Source of the DNA: a bacterium
Lineage (GTDB): Bacteria; Cyanobacteriota; Vampirovibrionia; Gastranaerophilales; Gastranaerophilaceae
DNA length: 64,000 nucleotides
Direction of reading: 5' to 3'
Assembly: GCA_017396025.1 (NCBI GenBank)
Contig: JAFQNF010000029.1
Location: 1-64,000, forward strand
Shown here: positions 25,109 to 33,819 of the stretch, one piece after another
Layout of the letters: every line of letters begins with the position of its first letter
Position numbering within the stretch: the stretch's first letter is position 1
Made by a program: the position numbers and the translations under genes
The notes under the pieces: generated by a model
What the model saw: the letters and a program-made list of their open reading frames with translations, nothing else
The model's database searches: none
Told to the model about the DNA's origin: nothing

Positions 25109-26137
25109 ATGAACCCAAAAGGTTGCATTTTTTTAGAAGAAGGTATTAACTTTGAATCTAATTCTGTTACTGATTGTTGTATTTCTCACAATGACGGTCG
25201 TGGCTTACCTGTTATTTTCAAAGATTATAACGGGGAGATGATTGACTGGGAAAAAGTTTTTGAGATAAAAGCTCAACGTGTGAATGCGCAGAAAAAAGAA
25301 ACAATTTATGATTGTGATGGTTGTTATAGGCTTTTTGATTATCAATTTAAAGATGAGAAAAAAATCTCTGAGTTTCACTTCTCTCATTCAAGAGTTTGTA
25401 ATGCAAAATGTATTTATTGTTCTGATGAATATAGTTCTGGTACAACAAATTATAATACATATCCTGTTATAAAAGATTTAATAGAAAAAGGATATTATAA
25501 AGCAGGTGGCGAAGCAACTATGCAAGGTGGTGAGCCAACATTAATGCAAAATTTTGAAGAATTAGTTGATTTGTTTCTTCAAAATGGAACTGTTGTTAGG
25601 GTTCATTCAAGCGCTATTAAATATAGTCAAAAAGTTGCCGAAGCCTTATCTAAAAATAAAGGTTCGGTTGTTATTTCTATTGATTCTTCGACAAACGAAA
25701 CTTATAAAAAAATAAAACAAGTTGATGCTTTTGAATTGGTTTGTGAAAGTATAAAAAAATATGTTGAAGCATCCAAAGACAATGTTATTATTAAATATCT
25801 TATTATTCCTGGTATTAATGATAATTTGAATGAAATAGATGGATTTTTTAAGTTAATGAAGTCTTTAGGTGTTAAGAAAATTGCAGTTGACATTGAAGTA
25901 CAATATGCTAGAAAACACGAAAATAAGTATGTTTCACCGCATATTTATTTGTTGCATGATTATTTTGAATATTTAGCGAAAAAGAATGATATGGAACTTT
26001 TGACATATAGTTTCTTTATTTATGTTTTAAGAAATAGAAAAATATCAAAAATGAGATTTATGTCTAACAAATTTTTCTTTAATTTGGTTTTAAAGCATCA
26101 TAATCAAAAAGAAAAAAATATCATGTATTGTAGATAA
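25109..26137 (+). CDS. Radical SAM protein, paralogue of 14031-15026
   Basis: 342 residues. CNAKCIYC near residue 95 is the radical SAM motif, QGGEPTLMQNFEELVD the GGE motif, and SIDSSTNETYKKIKQVD and KYLIIPGINDN the later strands. Accessory cysteines sit at KGCIF (C6), DCCIS (near 23) and YDCDGCYR (near 70), the CC and CxxC layout of its paralogue. GAGGAG precedes the ATG. Its neighbours (rpmA before, a GNAT-like protein after) do not tell the substrate. Confidence 0.8.
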   Translation: MNPKGCIFLEEGINFESNSVTDCCISHNDGRGLPVIFKDYNGEMIDWEKVFEIKAQRVNAQKKETIYDCDGCYRLFDYQFKDEKKISEFHFSHSRVCNAKCIYCSDEYSSGTTNYNTYPVIKDLIEKGYYKAGGEATMQGGEPTLMQNFEELVDLFLQNGTVVRVHSSAIKYSQKVAEALSKNKGSVVISIDSSTNETYKKIKQVDAFELVCESIKKYVEASKDNVIIKYLIIPGINDNLNEIDGFFKLMKSLGVKKIAVDIEVQYARKHENKYVSPHIYLLHDYFEYLAKKNDMELLTYSFFIYVLRNRKISKMRFMSNKFFFNLVLKHHNQKEKNIMYCR

Positions 26138-26167
26138 ATGTAAATATTAAAAATTTTTTTTATCCTG

Positions 26168-26196
26168 TTGACATGATTAGAGTTAGAATATAAAAT
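26168..26196 (+). promoter_or_regulatory. Promoter of the gene at 26266
   Basis: TTGACA, exactly 17 bases, TAAAAT; start near 26203 with a leader of about 60 bases that includes hairpin CTTCT - GTGT - AGAAG. Confidence 0.85.
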
Positions 26197-26265
26197 GGAA
26201 AGACTGCCGCTTCTGTGTAGAAGATTGGCGAAGGAATATCAGAGAATATAATTAATAATATATAT

Positions 26266-26832
26266 ATGATTAATACACTAACAAGAACAAGCGAAAAATC
26301 TAAGATTGATTTAGATAATCTGGTAAGTAATATTTACTTATTACCACAGTGGGAGAAAATAAAAGAGTTTTCTCTTCAACGTAAGCATTTCTTTTTTAGT
26401 AAGTCGTATAGTGTTGATTTGTATAGAAAATTTTCTTCAAAGAACATGTTGGAAAAATATTCTTTAAGACTTTCTAACGATAATGTTATTGCTTCTATGG
26501 ACTTGAAGGTGTATAAAGATAGCGTATATATTATTAGTCTTGATACAGATTTTAATGGTTCGACAGAACAAATTATTACAAAGTTAATTCAAGTTGCAGT
26601 GGAAAAAGCATTATATAATACAACTGAAAAAGAAATTAAAATTAATCTTTCCTGTTCTTTAATTAAACAAAATAAAATGAGAAAAGTGTTATTATCATTA
26701 GGCTTTATTCAAGAAGAAGAGCAAAGTCAATTTGAAAAAGAATTGTTTGGTGAAACTTTTTATCTTAAAGCTCAAGATTCTGTTTTTTGGCAAAAACAAA
26801 TAAAACAGATGTCTATTTTAATTAATAAGTAA
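26266..26832 (+). CDS. Hypothetical protein, possibly GNAT-like
   Basis: 188 residues, not confidently recognised. Residues 80-160 have the strand/helix order of a GNAT acyltransferase: NVIASMDLKVYKDSVYIISL as adjacent strands, a long helix IITKLIQVAVEKALYN, and VLLSLGFIQEEE, like the Y-x-K-L-G-F end of GNAT domains. The acetyl-CoA loop is not clear. There is no ribosome-binding site before the ATG, which lies in a TATATATATG run, so translation may start weakly. It is followed by the sigma factor gene with its own promoter. Confidence 0.4.
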   Translation: MINTLTRTSEKSKIDLDNLVSNIYLLPQWEKIKEFSLQRKHFFFSKSYSVDLYRKFSSKNMLEKYSLRLSNDNVIASMDLKVYKDSVYIISLDTDFNGSTEQIITKLIQVAVEKALYNTTEKEIKINLSCSLIKQNKMRKVLLSLGFIQEEEQSQFEKELFGETFYLKAQDSVFWQKQIKQMSILINK

Positions 26833-26891
26833 ACTTTTTTTAAAAACTTCATATATATATATGATTTGATATTTCGAGGAAGTCTATACAA

Positions 26892-26920
26892 TTGTTAGTA
26901 GTAGAGTCCTAAGGTATTAT
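26892..26920 (+). promoter_or_regulatory. Promoter of the sigma factor gene
   Basis: TTGTTA, 17 bases, TATTAT, ending 11 bases before the ATG. The leader would be about five bases, so this is close to leaderless; a weak TAGGT site overlaps. Confidence 0.55.
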
Positions 26921-26931
26921 TAGGTAATTTA

Positions 26932-27750
26932 ATGAGCGATACCGTAGAATATAATTCATATAATCATATAAAAAGACTTTCAGATAGTGAGCTGGAGGCT
27001 CTTTGGGTTGCTTATTTGGCTGATAAAACAAATAAGAAATTAAGAGACCAAATTATCGTTCAATATATTTATCTGACAAAATATGTAATTGGTAGAATTA
27101 AATTGAATTTGCCACCAAACTTTGCTATTGAAGATATTACAAGTTTTGGTGTTGAAGGTTTGATTGATGCTATAGAAAAATTTTCACCAGACAAAGGTGC
27201 TCATTTTGAAACATATGCAATCATGAGAATTAGAGGGACAATTATTGATAAAATTCGTTCTCAGGATTGGTTGCCTAGAAGTACAAGAAAAAAAATTAAA
27301 GATATTAAACAAGCTACAGAAACTTTAAAACAACAGCTTGGTAGAACTCCTACAAATCAGGAAATTGCAGATTTTCTTGGTATTGATAAGGATAAAGTAG
27401 CTTCTACATTGGCAGAAGATACTCAAATAGGTTCTTTATACGATAAGAAATATTCTGGCGATGAAGGTATTGAACTAATTGATACTATTGAAGATACAAA
27501 TTCAGTTAGTCCATTAGAAAAACTTGAAGAAAAAGACGTTAAGAACGAACTTCAGGCAGCGTTGAAAAAATTGCCAGAACGTGAACGTATGGTAATGGTT
27601 CTTTACTACCACGAAAATATGACCTTAAAAGAAATTGGTGAAAGTATAGAAGTTTCAGAATCGAGAGTTTGTCAAATTCACGCGCAAGCTATCGTGAAAT
27701 TAAGAAATATTCTAAATGCTAATCGTACAGAAAAGATGACTAAGAAATAA
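26932..27750 (+). CDS. RNA polymerase sigma factor, FliA/WhiG (sigma-28) type
   Basis: 272 residues. Region 2 (LRDQIIVQYIYLTKYVIGRI, then EDITSFGVEGLIDAIEKF and GAHFETYAIMRIRGTIIDKI) recognises the -10. Region 3 includes SQDWLPRSTRKKIKDIKQA, typical of the FliA/WhiG group, and region 4 holds the helix-turn-helix MTLKEIGESIEVSESRVCQI. No anti-sigma factor or flagellar gene is in the window. The gene ends 11 bases into convergent csaB. Confidence 0.9.
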   Translation: MSDTVEYNSYNHIKRLSDSELEALWVAYLADKTNKKLRDQIIVQYIYLTKYVIGRIKLNLPPNFAIEDITSFGVEGLIDAIEKFSPDKGAHFETYAIMRIRGTIIDKIRSQDWLPRSTRKKIKDIKQATETLKQQLGRTPTNQEIADFLGIDKDKVASTLAEDTQIGSLYDKKYSGDEGIELIDTIEDTNSVSPLEKLEEKDVKNELQAALKKLPERERMVMVLYYHENMTLKEIGESIEVSESRVCQIHAQAIVKLRNILNANRTEKMTKK

Positions 27751-28750
27751 TTTCTTCAAGTTGTTTAAAATCATACATTAAACTATTAATTTTTTCTGTA
27801 TTATATTCTATTTTATTTTTTGTAAACTGTTCGAAAATTATTTCGTTTAACTCTATATATTCTAAATTGAAACAATTCAAATCAAATTCTTTGGCCAGTT
27901 GTTCTACTTTTATATCATAGTTTATTGGTAATAATTTCACACCGCTTTTTATACCTATTAAGCACGCATGAAAGCGCATTGCAATAAGTATATCAAGTTT
28001 TGATAAATCTTCTATTATTTTTTTATTAGAAGAATTTTCTATTACTTTAATATTTTTTGATTTTAATTTGTTTTTTAACTTATTACATATTTCTAAATCT
28101 AATTTGTTTTGCAATGATAGAAGATGAATTTCTCTATCTAAATAATAATTATTTATTAGATTTGCCAATTGGTTTAAAATATCTTCGGTCATTGTTGGAA
28201 AAGCTCTTAATTGTATTCCGACAATATTTGTTTTTTCTACAAGTGGTGTTTCTATGTTCCAAACGGGGTCGTAGCATTTTGTAGCGTTTATGCCCCAAGT
28301 TTTTAACCAGTTAATGCTTTTATCATCTCTAACAGATATATATTTTGATTTTTTTAGTATAAAAGCGGTTAATTTCTCTAAGTGTTTATTTTTTATTGGA
28401 CCAATTCCTTGTGCAAAAATAATAGTTTTTTTGCCTAAAATTTGTGCTAGGGCAATTATTCCAAGATAATATATCAAACTTTTAGCACTTGTTGTGTCTT
28501 GTAAAAGGCTACCACCACCGGAAATTAGATAATTACAATTAAATAAACTTTTTACAATATCTTTTATGCAGAAAGAATGTACACTGTTAACATTTAATTC
28601 TTTTGCTGTTTTTTGGGGATTAGAGGAAAAAACAGTTATGTTTAGTTCTTTTTCGAAATTTTTAAGATTTTCAACTAATGTTTTTAAAATAGCTTCGTCT
28701 CCGAAGTTATCAAAACCATAATAACCAGATATGCATACTCTTTTACTCAT
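27740..28750 (-). CDS. csaB: Polysaccharide pyruvyl transferase, CsaB type
   Basis: 336 residues from MSKRVCISGYYGFDNFGDEA, the N-terminal signature of polysaccharide pyruvyl transferases, followed by NYLISGGGSLLQD and FAQGIGPI. CsaB adds pyruvate ketals to cell-wall polysaccharide, which in Gram-positives anchors SLH-domain surface proteins. I start it at 28750, preceded by AAAGGTC. Its ATGAGTAA overlaps the stop of the kinase gene by eight bases, so the two are translationally coupled. The 3' end overlaps the sigma factor gene by 11 bases. Confidence 0.85.
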   Translation of the reverse strand: MSKRVCISGYYGFDNFGDEAILKTLVENLKNFEKELNITVFSSNPQKTAKELNVNSVHSFCIKDIVKSLFNCNYLISGGGSLLQDTTSAKSLIYYLGIIALAQILGKKTIIFAQGIGPIKNKHLEKLTAFILKKSKYISVRDDKSINWLKTWGINATKCYDPVWNIETPLVEKTNIVGIQLRAFPTMTEDILNQLANLINNYYLDREIHLLSLQNKLDLEICNKLKNKLKSKNIKVIENSSNKKIIEDLSKLDILIAMRFHACLIGIKSGVKLLPINYDIKVEQLAKEFDLNCFNLEYIELNEIIFEQFTKNKIEYNTEKINSLMYDFKQLEEIIS

Positions 28751-29690
28751 TTTGACCTTTGAAAATTTGATAAACTTCATCATGTGATGGAGTAGATTTT
28801 ATTGCTCCAATACCTCTTATTTGTAATCCAGCAACAATAGAACCTAATGTAGCGGCTTTATATATTGGCATTCCAGCTGCTAGTGCGTGTAATACTCCAC
28901 CATTAAATGCGTCACCTGCGCCGGTATCGTCAATAACTTCTCCATCAATAAATTTTACAGTTTCTATTTTTCCATTATGTCCAACATAATATGTTTTTTC
29001 TTCTGTTGACTTAATAATGATTGTTGATATTCCCATATCCCACAGGTGTTTCATTGTATTATCAATGGATGAAGATTCAATAACTACTTTTGAGTCATAT
29101 CTAACATTTAAAAATAGAACGTCAATATATTCTTTGATTTCATCAAATGCTTCTTTTGCTTCTTCTTCCGACCATATTTGTGACTTGTAATTTGGGTCGT
29201 ATGCTGTAATTACACTGTTTTCTTTAGCTATTTTAAACGCTTCTTTAATAGCTTCTCTTGCAGAAATAGAAAGCGATTGTGTAAGGCCTGTTGTATATAA
29301 TACAGATGAATTTTGAATGTACTCTGTTGAAATATCTTCAATTGATAAGTTTGTTGCTGCACTTTTTTTTCTATATAACAATGATTGTTTTTCACTGCAG
29401 TCTTGTCCAAGTGCAATCATATATAAACCATTAACGCCTTGAACTGGTTTTACGTGTGAAATATCTAGACCTTCTTCTTGCCAACTTTCTAAAAGATAAT
29501 CTCTAAAACAATCTATTCCTATTCTAGAAATAAAACCAACTTTAGAGCCGAGTCTTAACGCAGCAATGGCAGTTGTTAAAGTATCTCCACCATAATATTT
29601 GTCTAAGGAAGAAGCTGTTGTTAAACTTTTGTCAGTAGAAAGTTCTATTAAACTTTCACCTATTGTTATAATATCAAGTTTTTGATTCAT
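28743..29690 (-). CDS. PfkB-family sugar kinase, KDG-kinase-like
   Basis: 315 residues. The N-terminal IITIGESLIELS and GGDTLTTAIAALRLG match the PfkB sugar-binding signature; DDTGAGDAFNGGVLHAL near 255 is the second signature with catalytic Asp. Spacing and the DPNYKSQIW motif resemble 2-keto-3-deoxygluconate or fructokinase enzymes, but the sugar cannot be set. AGGAAT precedes the ATG. Coupled to downstream csaB. Confidence 0.8.
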   Translation of the reverse strand: MNQKLDIITIGESLIELSTDKSLTTASSLDKYYGGDTLTTAIAALRLGSKVGFISRIGIDCFRDYLLESWQEEGLDISHVKPVQGVNGLYMIALGQDCSEKQSLLYRKKSAATNLSIEDISTEYIQNSSVLYTTGLTQSLSISAREAIKEAFKIAKENSVITAYDPNYKSQIWSEEEAKEAFDEIKEYIDVLFLNVRYDSKVVIESSSIDNTMKHLWDMGISTIIIKSTEEKTYYVGHNGKIETVKFIDGEVIDDTGAGDAFNGGVLHALAAGMPIYKAATLGSIVAGLQIRGIGAIKSTPSHDEVYQIFKGQNE

Positions 29691-29727
29691 ATTCCTAATC
29701 TATTCTTTATTGTACTTTAGCATAAAT

Positions 29728-30420
29728 TTAAACTATTCTCAAAGTTATTTCTTCTTTTCTTAAATCAGTTGAAAGGCCAGAAATTCTTTCAAAAACTTCT
29801 TCACTAGCGTTATGTTTTAAATATTTTTTATAAAATCTTTTTGCTGCAATGCTATTGCCTAGTTTTTCCATGCAAATACCAAGAGCTAGATATGCTCTAT
29901 AATAATCTGGATTTAATCTTAAAACCTTTTTGAATACTTTTGCACTATTTAAGTAGTCTTCTATATGCATATATAAAGTTGCTTTTTGAATATAAGCTCT
30001 AATATATTCTGGATTTGTTTCAATGATTTTTTGATAAATCATTAATGCCATATCATCTTCTTCAATCATTTCATGAACCAAGGCTAATTGCATTTGTATA
30101 TCTGTATTATCTGGTTCCATTTTAATTGAGTTTATAAGGTGTTTTATTCCATTACAAAAGTTGCCGTCAATTATGTTACACATAGCTAGTTCTTTTTGAA
30201 TAACAACATTGTCTGGTTTTATTTTTTCTGCCTTTTCCAATGTTGAAATAGCTTTTTTGTAATTTTTCAAATTTTTGTATGATAAAGCGAGGCCAATATA
30301 TGAATCAGAATTTTCTCTATCGATTAAAATTGAATTTAAATAGTTTTCGACAGATTCTTTATATTGATTATTCTTTCTGAATTCTTCAGCAAGTGTAAAG
30401 TATTTTTTACTTATCCCCAC
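29728..30420 (-). CDS. TPR-repeat protein with GTG start
   Basis: 230 residues, about six tandem 34-residue TPR units (for example YIGLALSYKNLKNYKKAIST, KATLYMHIEDYLNSAKVFKK and LALGICMEKLGNSIAAKRFY). No signal peptide is seen. The start is GTG at 30420, set by AGGGGGA. It sits between YbgC and the sugar kinase in a minus-strand run of genes. Confidence 0.8.
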   Translation of the reverse strand: MGISKKYFTLAEEFRKNNQYKESVENYLNSILIDRENSDSYIGLALSYKNLKNYKKAISTLEKAEKIKPDNVVIQKELAMCNIIDGNFCNGIKHLINSIKMEPDNTDIQMQLALVHEMIEEDDMALMIYQKIIETNPEYIRAYIQKATLYMHIEDYLNSAKVFKKVLRLNPDYYRAYLALGICMEKLGNSIAAKRFYKKYLKHNASEEVFERISGLSTDLRKEEITLRIV

Positions 30421-30516
30421 TTTATATCCCCCTTTTTATAATTTTAGGAAATATCAAAATATCGGGATATAGTCTAAGGATTTAACTTTATATTGACCGA
30501 AAGATTAATATACCAT

Positions 30517-30921
30517 CTAAGCTTGAGTAAACTTTTCATACATGTCTTCAGGCATTCTTCTTAACATTTTGCCTGTTTTTGTGTCGATGACAACAATTGT
30601 TGTATGGGCAATTACTCTAAGTGTGTTTGTATTCTTTTCATAAACCTTATGTTCAAATTTAACGCTTAGCGGTTTTACTTCCGAAATATTTGTTTTTATA
30701 ATAATTCTTTCATTCATTTTTGCGGAAGATTTGTATCTTATATTCATTTCAACAACAGGAAATACAATTCCACTTTGCTCTAATGCTTCAAGTTCAAGCC
30801 CCAATTGCTCAACAAGACCAACTCTTGCAGCTTCAAACCATTTTGTGTAAGCGCCATGCCAAACAACTCCGTAAGAGTCTGTATCGCTATATAAAACTCT
30901 TATTTCTTGAATAAATTCCAC
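30517..30921 (-). CDS. Acyl-CoA thioesterase, YbgC / 4HBT hot-dog family
   Basis: 134 residues. YSDTDSYGVVWHGAYTKWFE carries the YbgC active-site pattern (catalytic Asp in D-x-x-G-V/M-V-x-H-x-x-Y). The rest fits one hot-dog domain. It should hydrolyse short acyl-CoA or acyl-ACP. The start is GTG at 30921 with GGGAG upstream. It begins 12 bases after the stop of the long TPR gene. Confidence 0.85.
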   Translation of the reverse strand: MEFIQEIRVLYSDTDSYGVVWHGAYTKWFEAARVGLVEQLGLELEALEQSGIVFPVVEMNIRYKSSAKMNERIIIKTNISEVKPLSVKFEHKVYEKNTNTLRVIAHTTIVVIDTKTGKMLRRMPEDMYEKFTQA

Positions 30922-30933
30922 AAATGTTTCTCC

Positions 30934-32532
30934 CTATGTAAATAAATCTTGTATTTTTTCTTCTATATCTGCTGGATCAAGTTCTTGAGTGTATGTGTTT
31001 ATATCCATAGCTATTTGGTATAATTTTGCTGCCTCAACTTTATCACCAGTAATTGCAATAGAACGAGCAAGATTGTAGTGTGCGAGGGCATAATTAGGAT
31101 TGTATTTTGTCGCTGCTTCAAATAGTTCTATGGCTTTTTTAACCCTGCCAAGGTCGTCTAAATAAATAACACCTAAATTGTTATATGCAATATCATAAGT
31201 ATTGTCATAAAGAATCGCTTTTTCATATTCTTTTACGGCTTCTTCAATATCACCTTTGCCCCAATACAAGTATCCTAAATTACAATGTAGTCTTGAATTG
31301 TGAGGTGTCGTCTCTAATGCTTTTTTATAAACAATTAGTGCATTATCATATGAGCCTTTTTCAAAGAAAACATTTCCTAAATTTAGATAAATATCAACGT
31401 CGTTAGGATTTAAGTTGTATGCATTTTGATATGCAGCGATTGCTGCATCAAGGTTTTTAACGTTTTCTTGAAAAATGAAACCTAATGTTTGAGATACAAC
31501 GCTTGTCCATTGTGTATTTGGATTTAAAGTAATTGCTGTTTGATAATGTTCTACAGCTTCTTCTACCTCACCTTTTAAATACAAATATTGTGCTATTCTG
31601 CAATGGAAATCAGCTACGTGTGGTTGCAATTCTATTAATCTTTTGCAAGTTTCGATAGCATTATCAAAATCTCTTTGTTCTTCATACAATTGGCATAAAT
31701 AATAGTATGCTCGTAAATTCAAACTATCAAGCCAAATCGCCATCTTGTATTCGCAAATAGCGTCATCATATCTTTTTAATTCATAATATACACGTCCAAG
31801 ATTAATGTATAATTCAACAAAACCTGGAGCTTTGTCTATTGTTTCTATGTATGTATCAAGTACTTTTTGGTTAAAGCCTTTTAAGAAAATCATAAAAGAT
31901 GTCTTTAAAAGAACAGGTACAAATTGAAGATACGATAAGTGTTTAATAACAGATTTTACCGCATGTTTATCAAAAGGTAGTGTCAAAAATGATGCAAGAA
32001 GCCTTGAATATTTCTTATACCATTTTGTTTTATTTGATAAAGACATAATATTGAATATTAAAAAATATGCTCTTGAAGAACTAAATGGTGCTATTGAAAT
32101 AGCTCGTTGAGCGTATTCTACTGCTTCAATGAAATCGCCTTTTCTCATAAAAATTTCGGCAATCATAAAATGTGCTTCTGCCATTTTTGTATTGTGTTCA
32201 AGTGCAATTTTAAAATAATTTATGGCTTTATCAAGTTCTCTTTTGTAGTAAAAAGCCATTGCTATTTTGTAGTATATTTCAGCAGAGTCAACGCAAGATT
32301 CTAACGCTCTTTGATATTCTGTAATAGCTTCTTCTGTATATTGTTGGACTTGGTGAATATCAAGATGCCATTCCATATACAAATCACCAAGTTTTATATG
32401 AAGTTCTGCGTTATTTTCATCCTGAGAAATAGCACCACGACAAGCTTCAATCGCTTTTTGGATGTTGCCAGATTTGCGGAATTTATCTATTTCCTTATGT
32501 ATTCTTTTTGTCTCTGCGTCAAATTTATTCAT
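30934..32532 (-). CDS. Large TPR-repeat protein
   Basis: 532 residues, about a dozen TPR units across nearly the whole length (AELHIKLGDLYMEW, AEIYYKIAMAFYYKRELDKA, VELYINLGRVYYELKRYDDA, VDIYLNLGNVFFEKGSYDNA, YNNLGVIYLDD). A non-TPR hydrophobic helix lies near residues 185-215. It probably scaffolds protein complexes in the cytoplasm. No clear ribosome-binding site precedes the ATG at 32532. Confidence 0.85.
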   Translation of the reverse strand: MNKFDAETKRIHKEIDKFRKSGNIQKAIEACRGAISQDENNAELHIKLGDLYMEWHLDIHQVQQYTEEAITEYQRALESCVDSAEIYYKIAMAFYYKRELDKAINYFKIALEHNTKMAEAHFMIAEIFMRKGDFIEAVEYAQRAISIAPFSSSRAYFLIFNIMSLSNKTKWYKKYSRLLASFLTLPFDKHAVKSVIKHLSYLQFVPVLLKTSFMIFLKGFNQKVLDTYIETIDKAPGFVELYINLGRVYYELKRYDDAICEYKMAIWLDSLNLRAYYYLCQLYEEQRDFDNAIETCKRLIELQPHVADFHCRIAQYLYLKGEVEEAVEHYQTAITLNPNTQWTSVVSQTLGFIFQENVKNLDAAIAAYQNAYNLNPNDVDIYLNLGNVFFEKGSYDNALIVYKKALETTPHNSRLHCNLGYLYWGKGDIEEAVKEYEKAILYDNTYDIAYNNLGVIYLDDLGRVKKAIELFEAATKYNPNYALAHYNLARSIAITGDKVEAAKLYQIAMDINTYTQELDPADIEEKIQDLFT

Positions 32533-32568
32533 ACTTTATATGTTGATTTTACCATAATAATCTGTGTT

Positions 32569-33810
32569 TTAACAAATTAAATTTGCTTCTTCTAAGTATT
32601 TTTTTGGAGCAAGTACGCATAGTGCACTTGATTTTGAAAAATATTTTTGAGCTGTTTCTATAATTTGTTCTTTTGTTATTTGTTTTATGCTTTCAATAAG
32701 TTTTTCTTCAAAAGAGTATCCTAAGCCTAAAAATTCATAATAACCCTTTAAAGATGCTTCAAGTAGGTTTGTTTCTTGGTAAAATTGTCTTTTGCCTATT
32801 GCATTATTTTTTGCATCTTCAAGTTCTTGTTCTGATATAATTTCGGTCATAATTTTTTTGATTTCTATATCGAAACCATTTATGGATGTTTTTATATTTT
32901 TAGGTTCTGTTGCAATATACACAAAGAAATTGCCACATAAAGTATATGGCTCATATACACTTCTTACTGTATATGCCAAGCCTTGTTTTTCTCGTAATTC
33001 TAAGAATAGTCTTGATGATAAACCAGAAGAACCTAAAATTGTATTTAATAATATTATTGCTGGATAGTCTTGTGAAAAAATAGATGGGAATTGCCAGCCT
33101 TGGAATATTTGTGCTTGGTTTGCATCTTCTTTTTCTAGGACGGAAACTACATTTTCATTTAGTGTAGAAACTTCTTTTCTTTGTGAAACTGTATTTTTAG
33201 CTTTTAATCCTGCAAAATGTTTTTCAAGTAAATTCTCGATGGTTGTTGTTTCAATATCGCTAACTACAGAAATATTTTTTTGAGAACAGTATTTTATTTC
33301 ATCCCAAGCTGTTAAAATATCATTTTTTTCAATTGAGTCTATTTGCTCTAAAATTTCTTTTCTGCCAGTTCCATATGGATGGTTTTTAAATATTGTTCTA
33401 TAGTAATTATCTTGTGCTTGGATTTTTGCTGAATCCAAGTCTGCAGTTAGTTCTCCTTTGATTTTTACTATCTCTTTTTTGTAATCATCAAAAGTTGAAT
33501 TTTCAATAATATCTTCAAAAATTTCTAGCGCTAAATTTATATCTTCGTTTAAACATTGAATTTTGAATCTAATATAATCAGCCTTTTTCTCTACATTGAT
33601 ATCAATTGCATTTTCGTCCAAAAATGTTGCTAATTCTTCTGCAGTCTTGTTTTTTGTACCTTGAAATAATAATTGTGTGATTAAATAATATAAGCCTGCT
33701 TTTTCTTCATCTTTATTTGTTTTTGCATACATAACAACGGCGCTTCTTGGTGTGTTGTTATTTCGTTTTATAATTGTTTCTATTCCATTTTTAAGAGTGT
33801 ATTTTTTCAT
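32569..33810 (-). CDS. M16-family peptidase homologue, non-catalytic subunit
   Basis: 413 residues with the two-lobe M16 fold (LNTILGSSGLSSRLFLELREKQGLAYTV is the hallmark R/Y segment of M16 C-terminal halves). The HxxEH zinc motif is missing: where HFLEHLMFKGT stands in its neighbour, this protein has YYLITQLLFQGT. It should be the substrate-binding partner of the active subunit directly upstream (nine bases between them). Confidence 0.88.
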   Translation of the reverse strand: MKKYTLKNGIETIIKRNNNTPRSAVVMYAKTNKDEEKAGLYYLITQLLFQGTKNKTAEELATFLDENAIDINVEKKADYIRFKIQCLNEDINLALEIFEDIIENSTFDDYKKEIVKIKGELTADLDSAKIQAQDNYYRTIFKNHPYGTGRKEILEQIDSIEKNDILTAWDEIKYCSQKNISVVSDIETTTIENLLEKHFAGLKAKNTVSQRKEVSTLNENVVSVLEKEDANQAQIFQGWQFPSIFSQDYPAIILLNTILGSSGLSSRLFLELREKQGLAYTVRSVYEPYTLCGNFFVYIATEPKNIKTSINGFDIEIKKIMTEIISEQELEDAKNNAIGKRQFYQETNLLEASLKGYYEFLGLGYSFEEKLIESIKQITKEQIIETAQKYFSKSSALCVLAPKKYLEEANLIC

Positions 33811-33819
33811 AAAAAGTCC

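Noticed and set aside
28751..28783. Longer csaB start at 28783
   Set aside because: It adds 11 residues inside the kinase gene; the ATG at 28750 has AAAGGTC and matches the family N-terminus.
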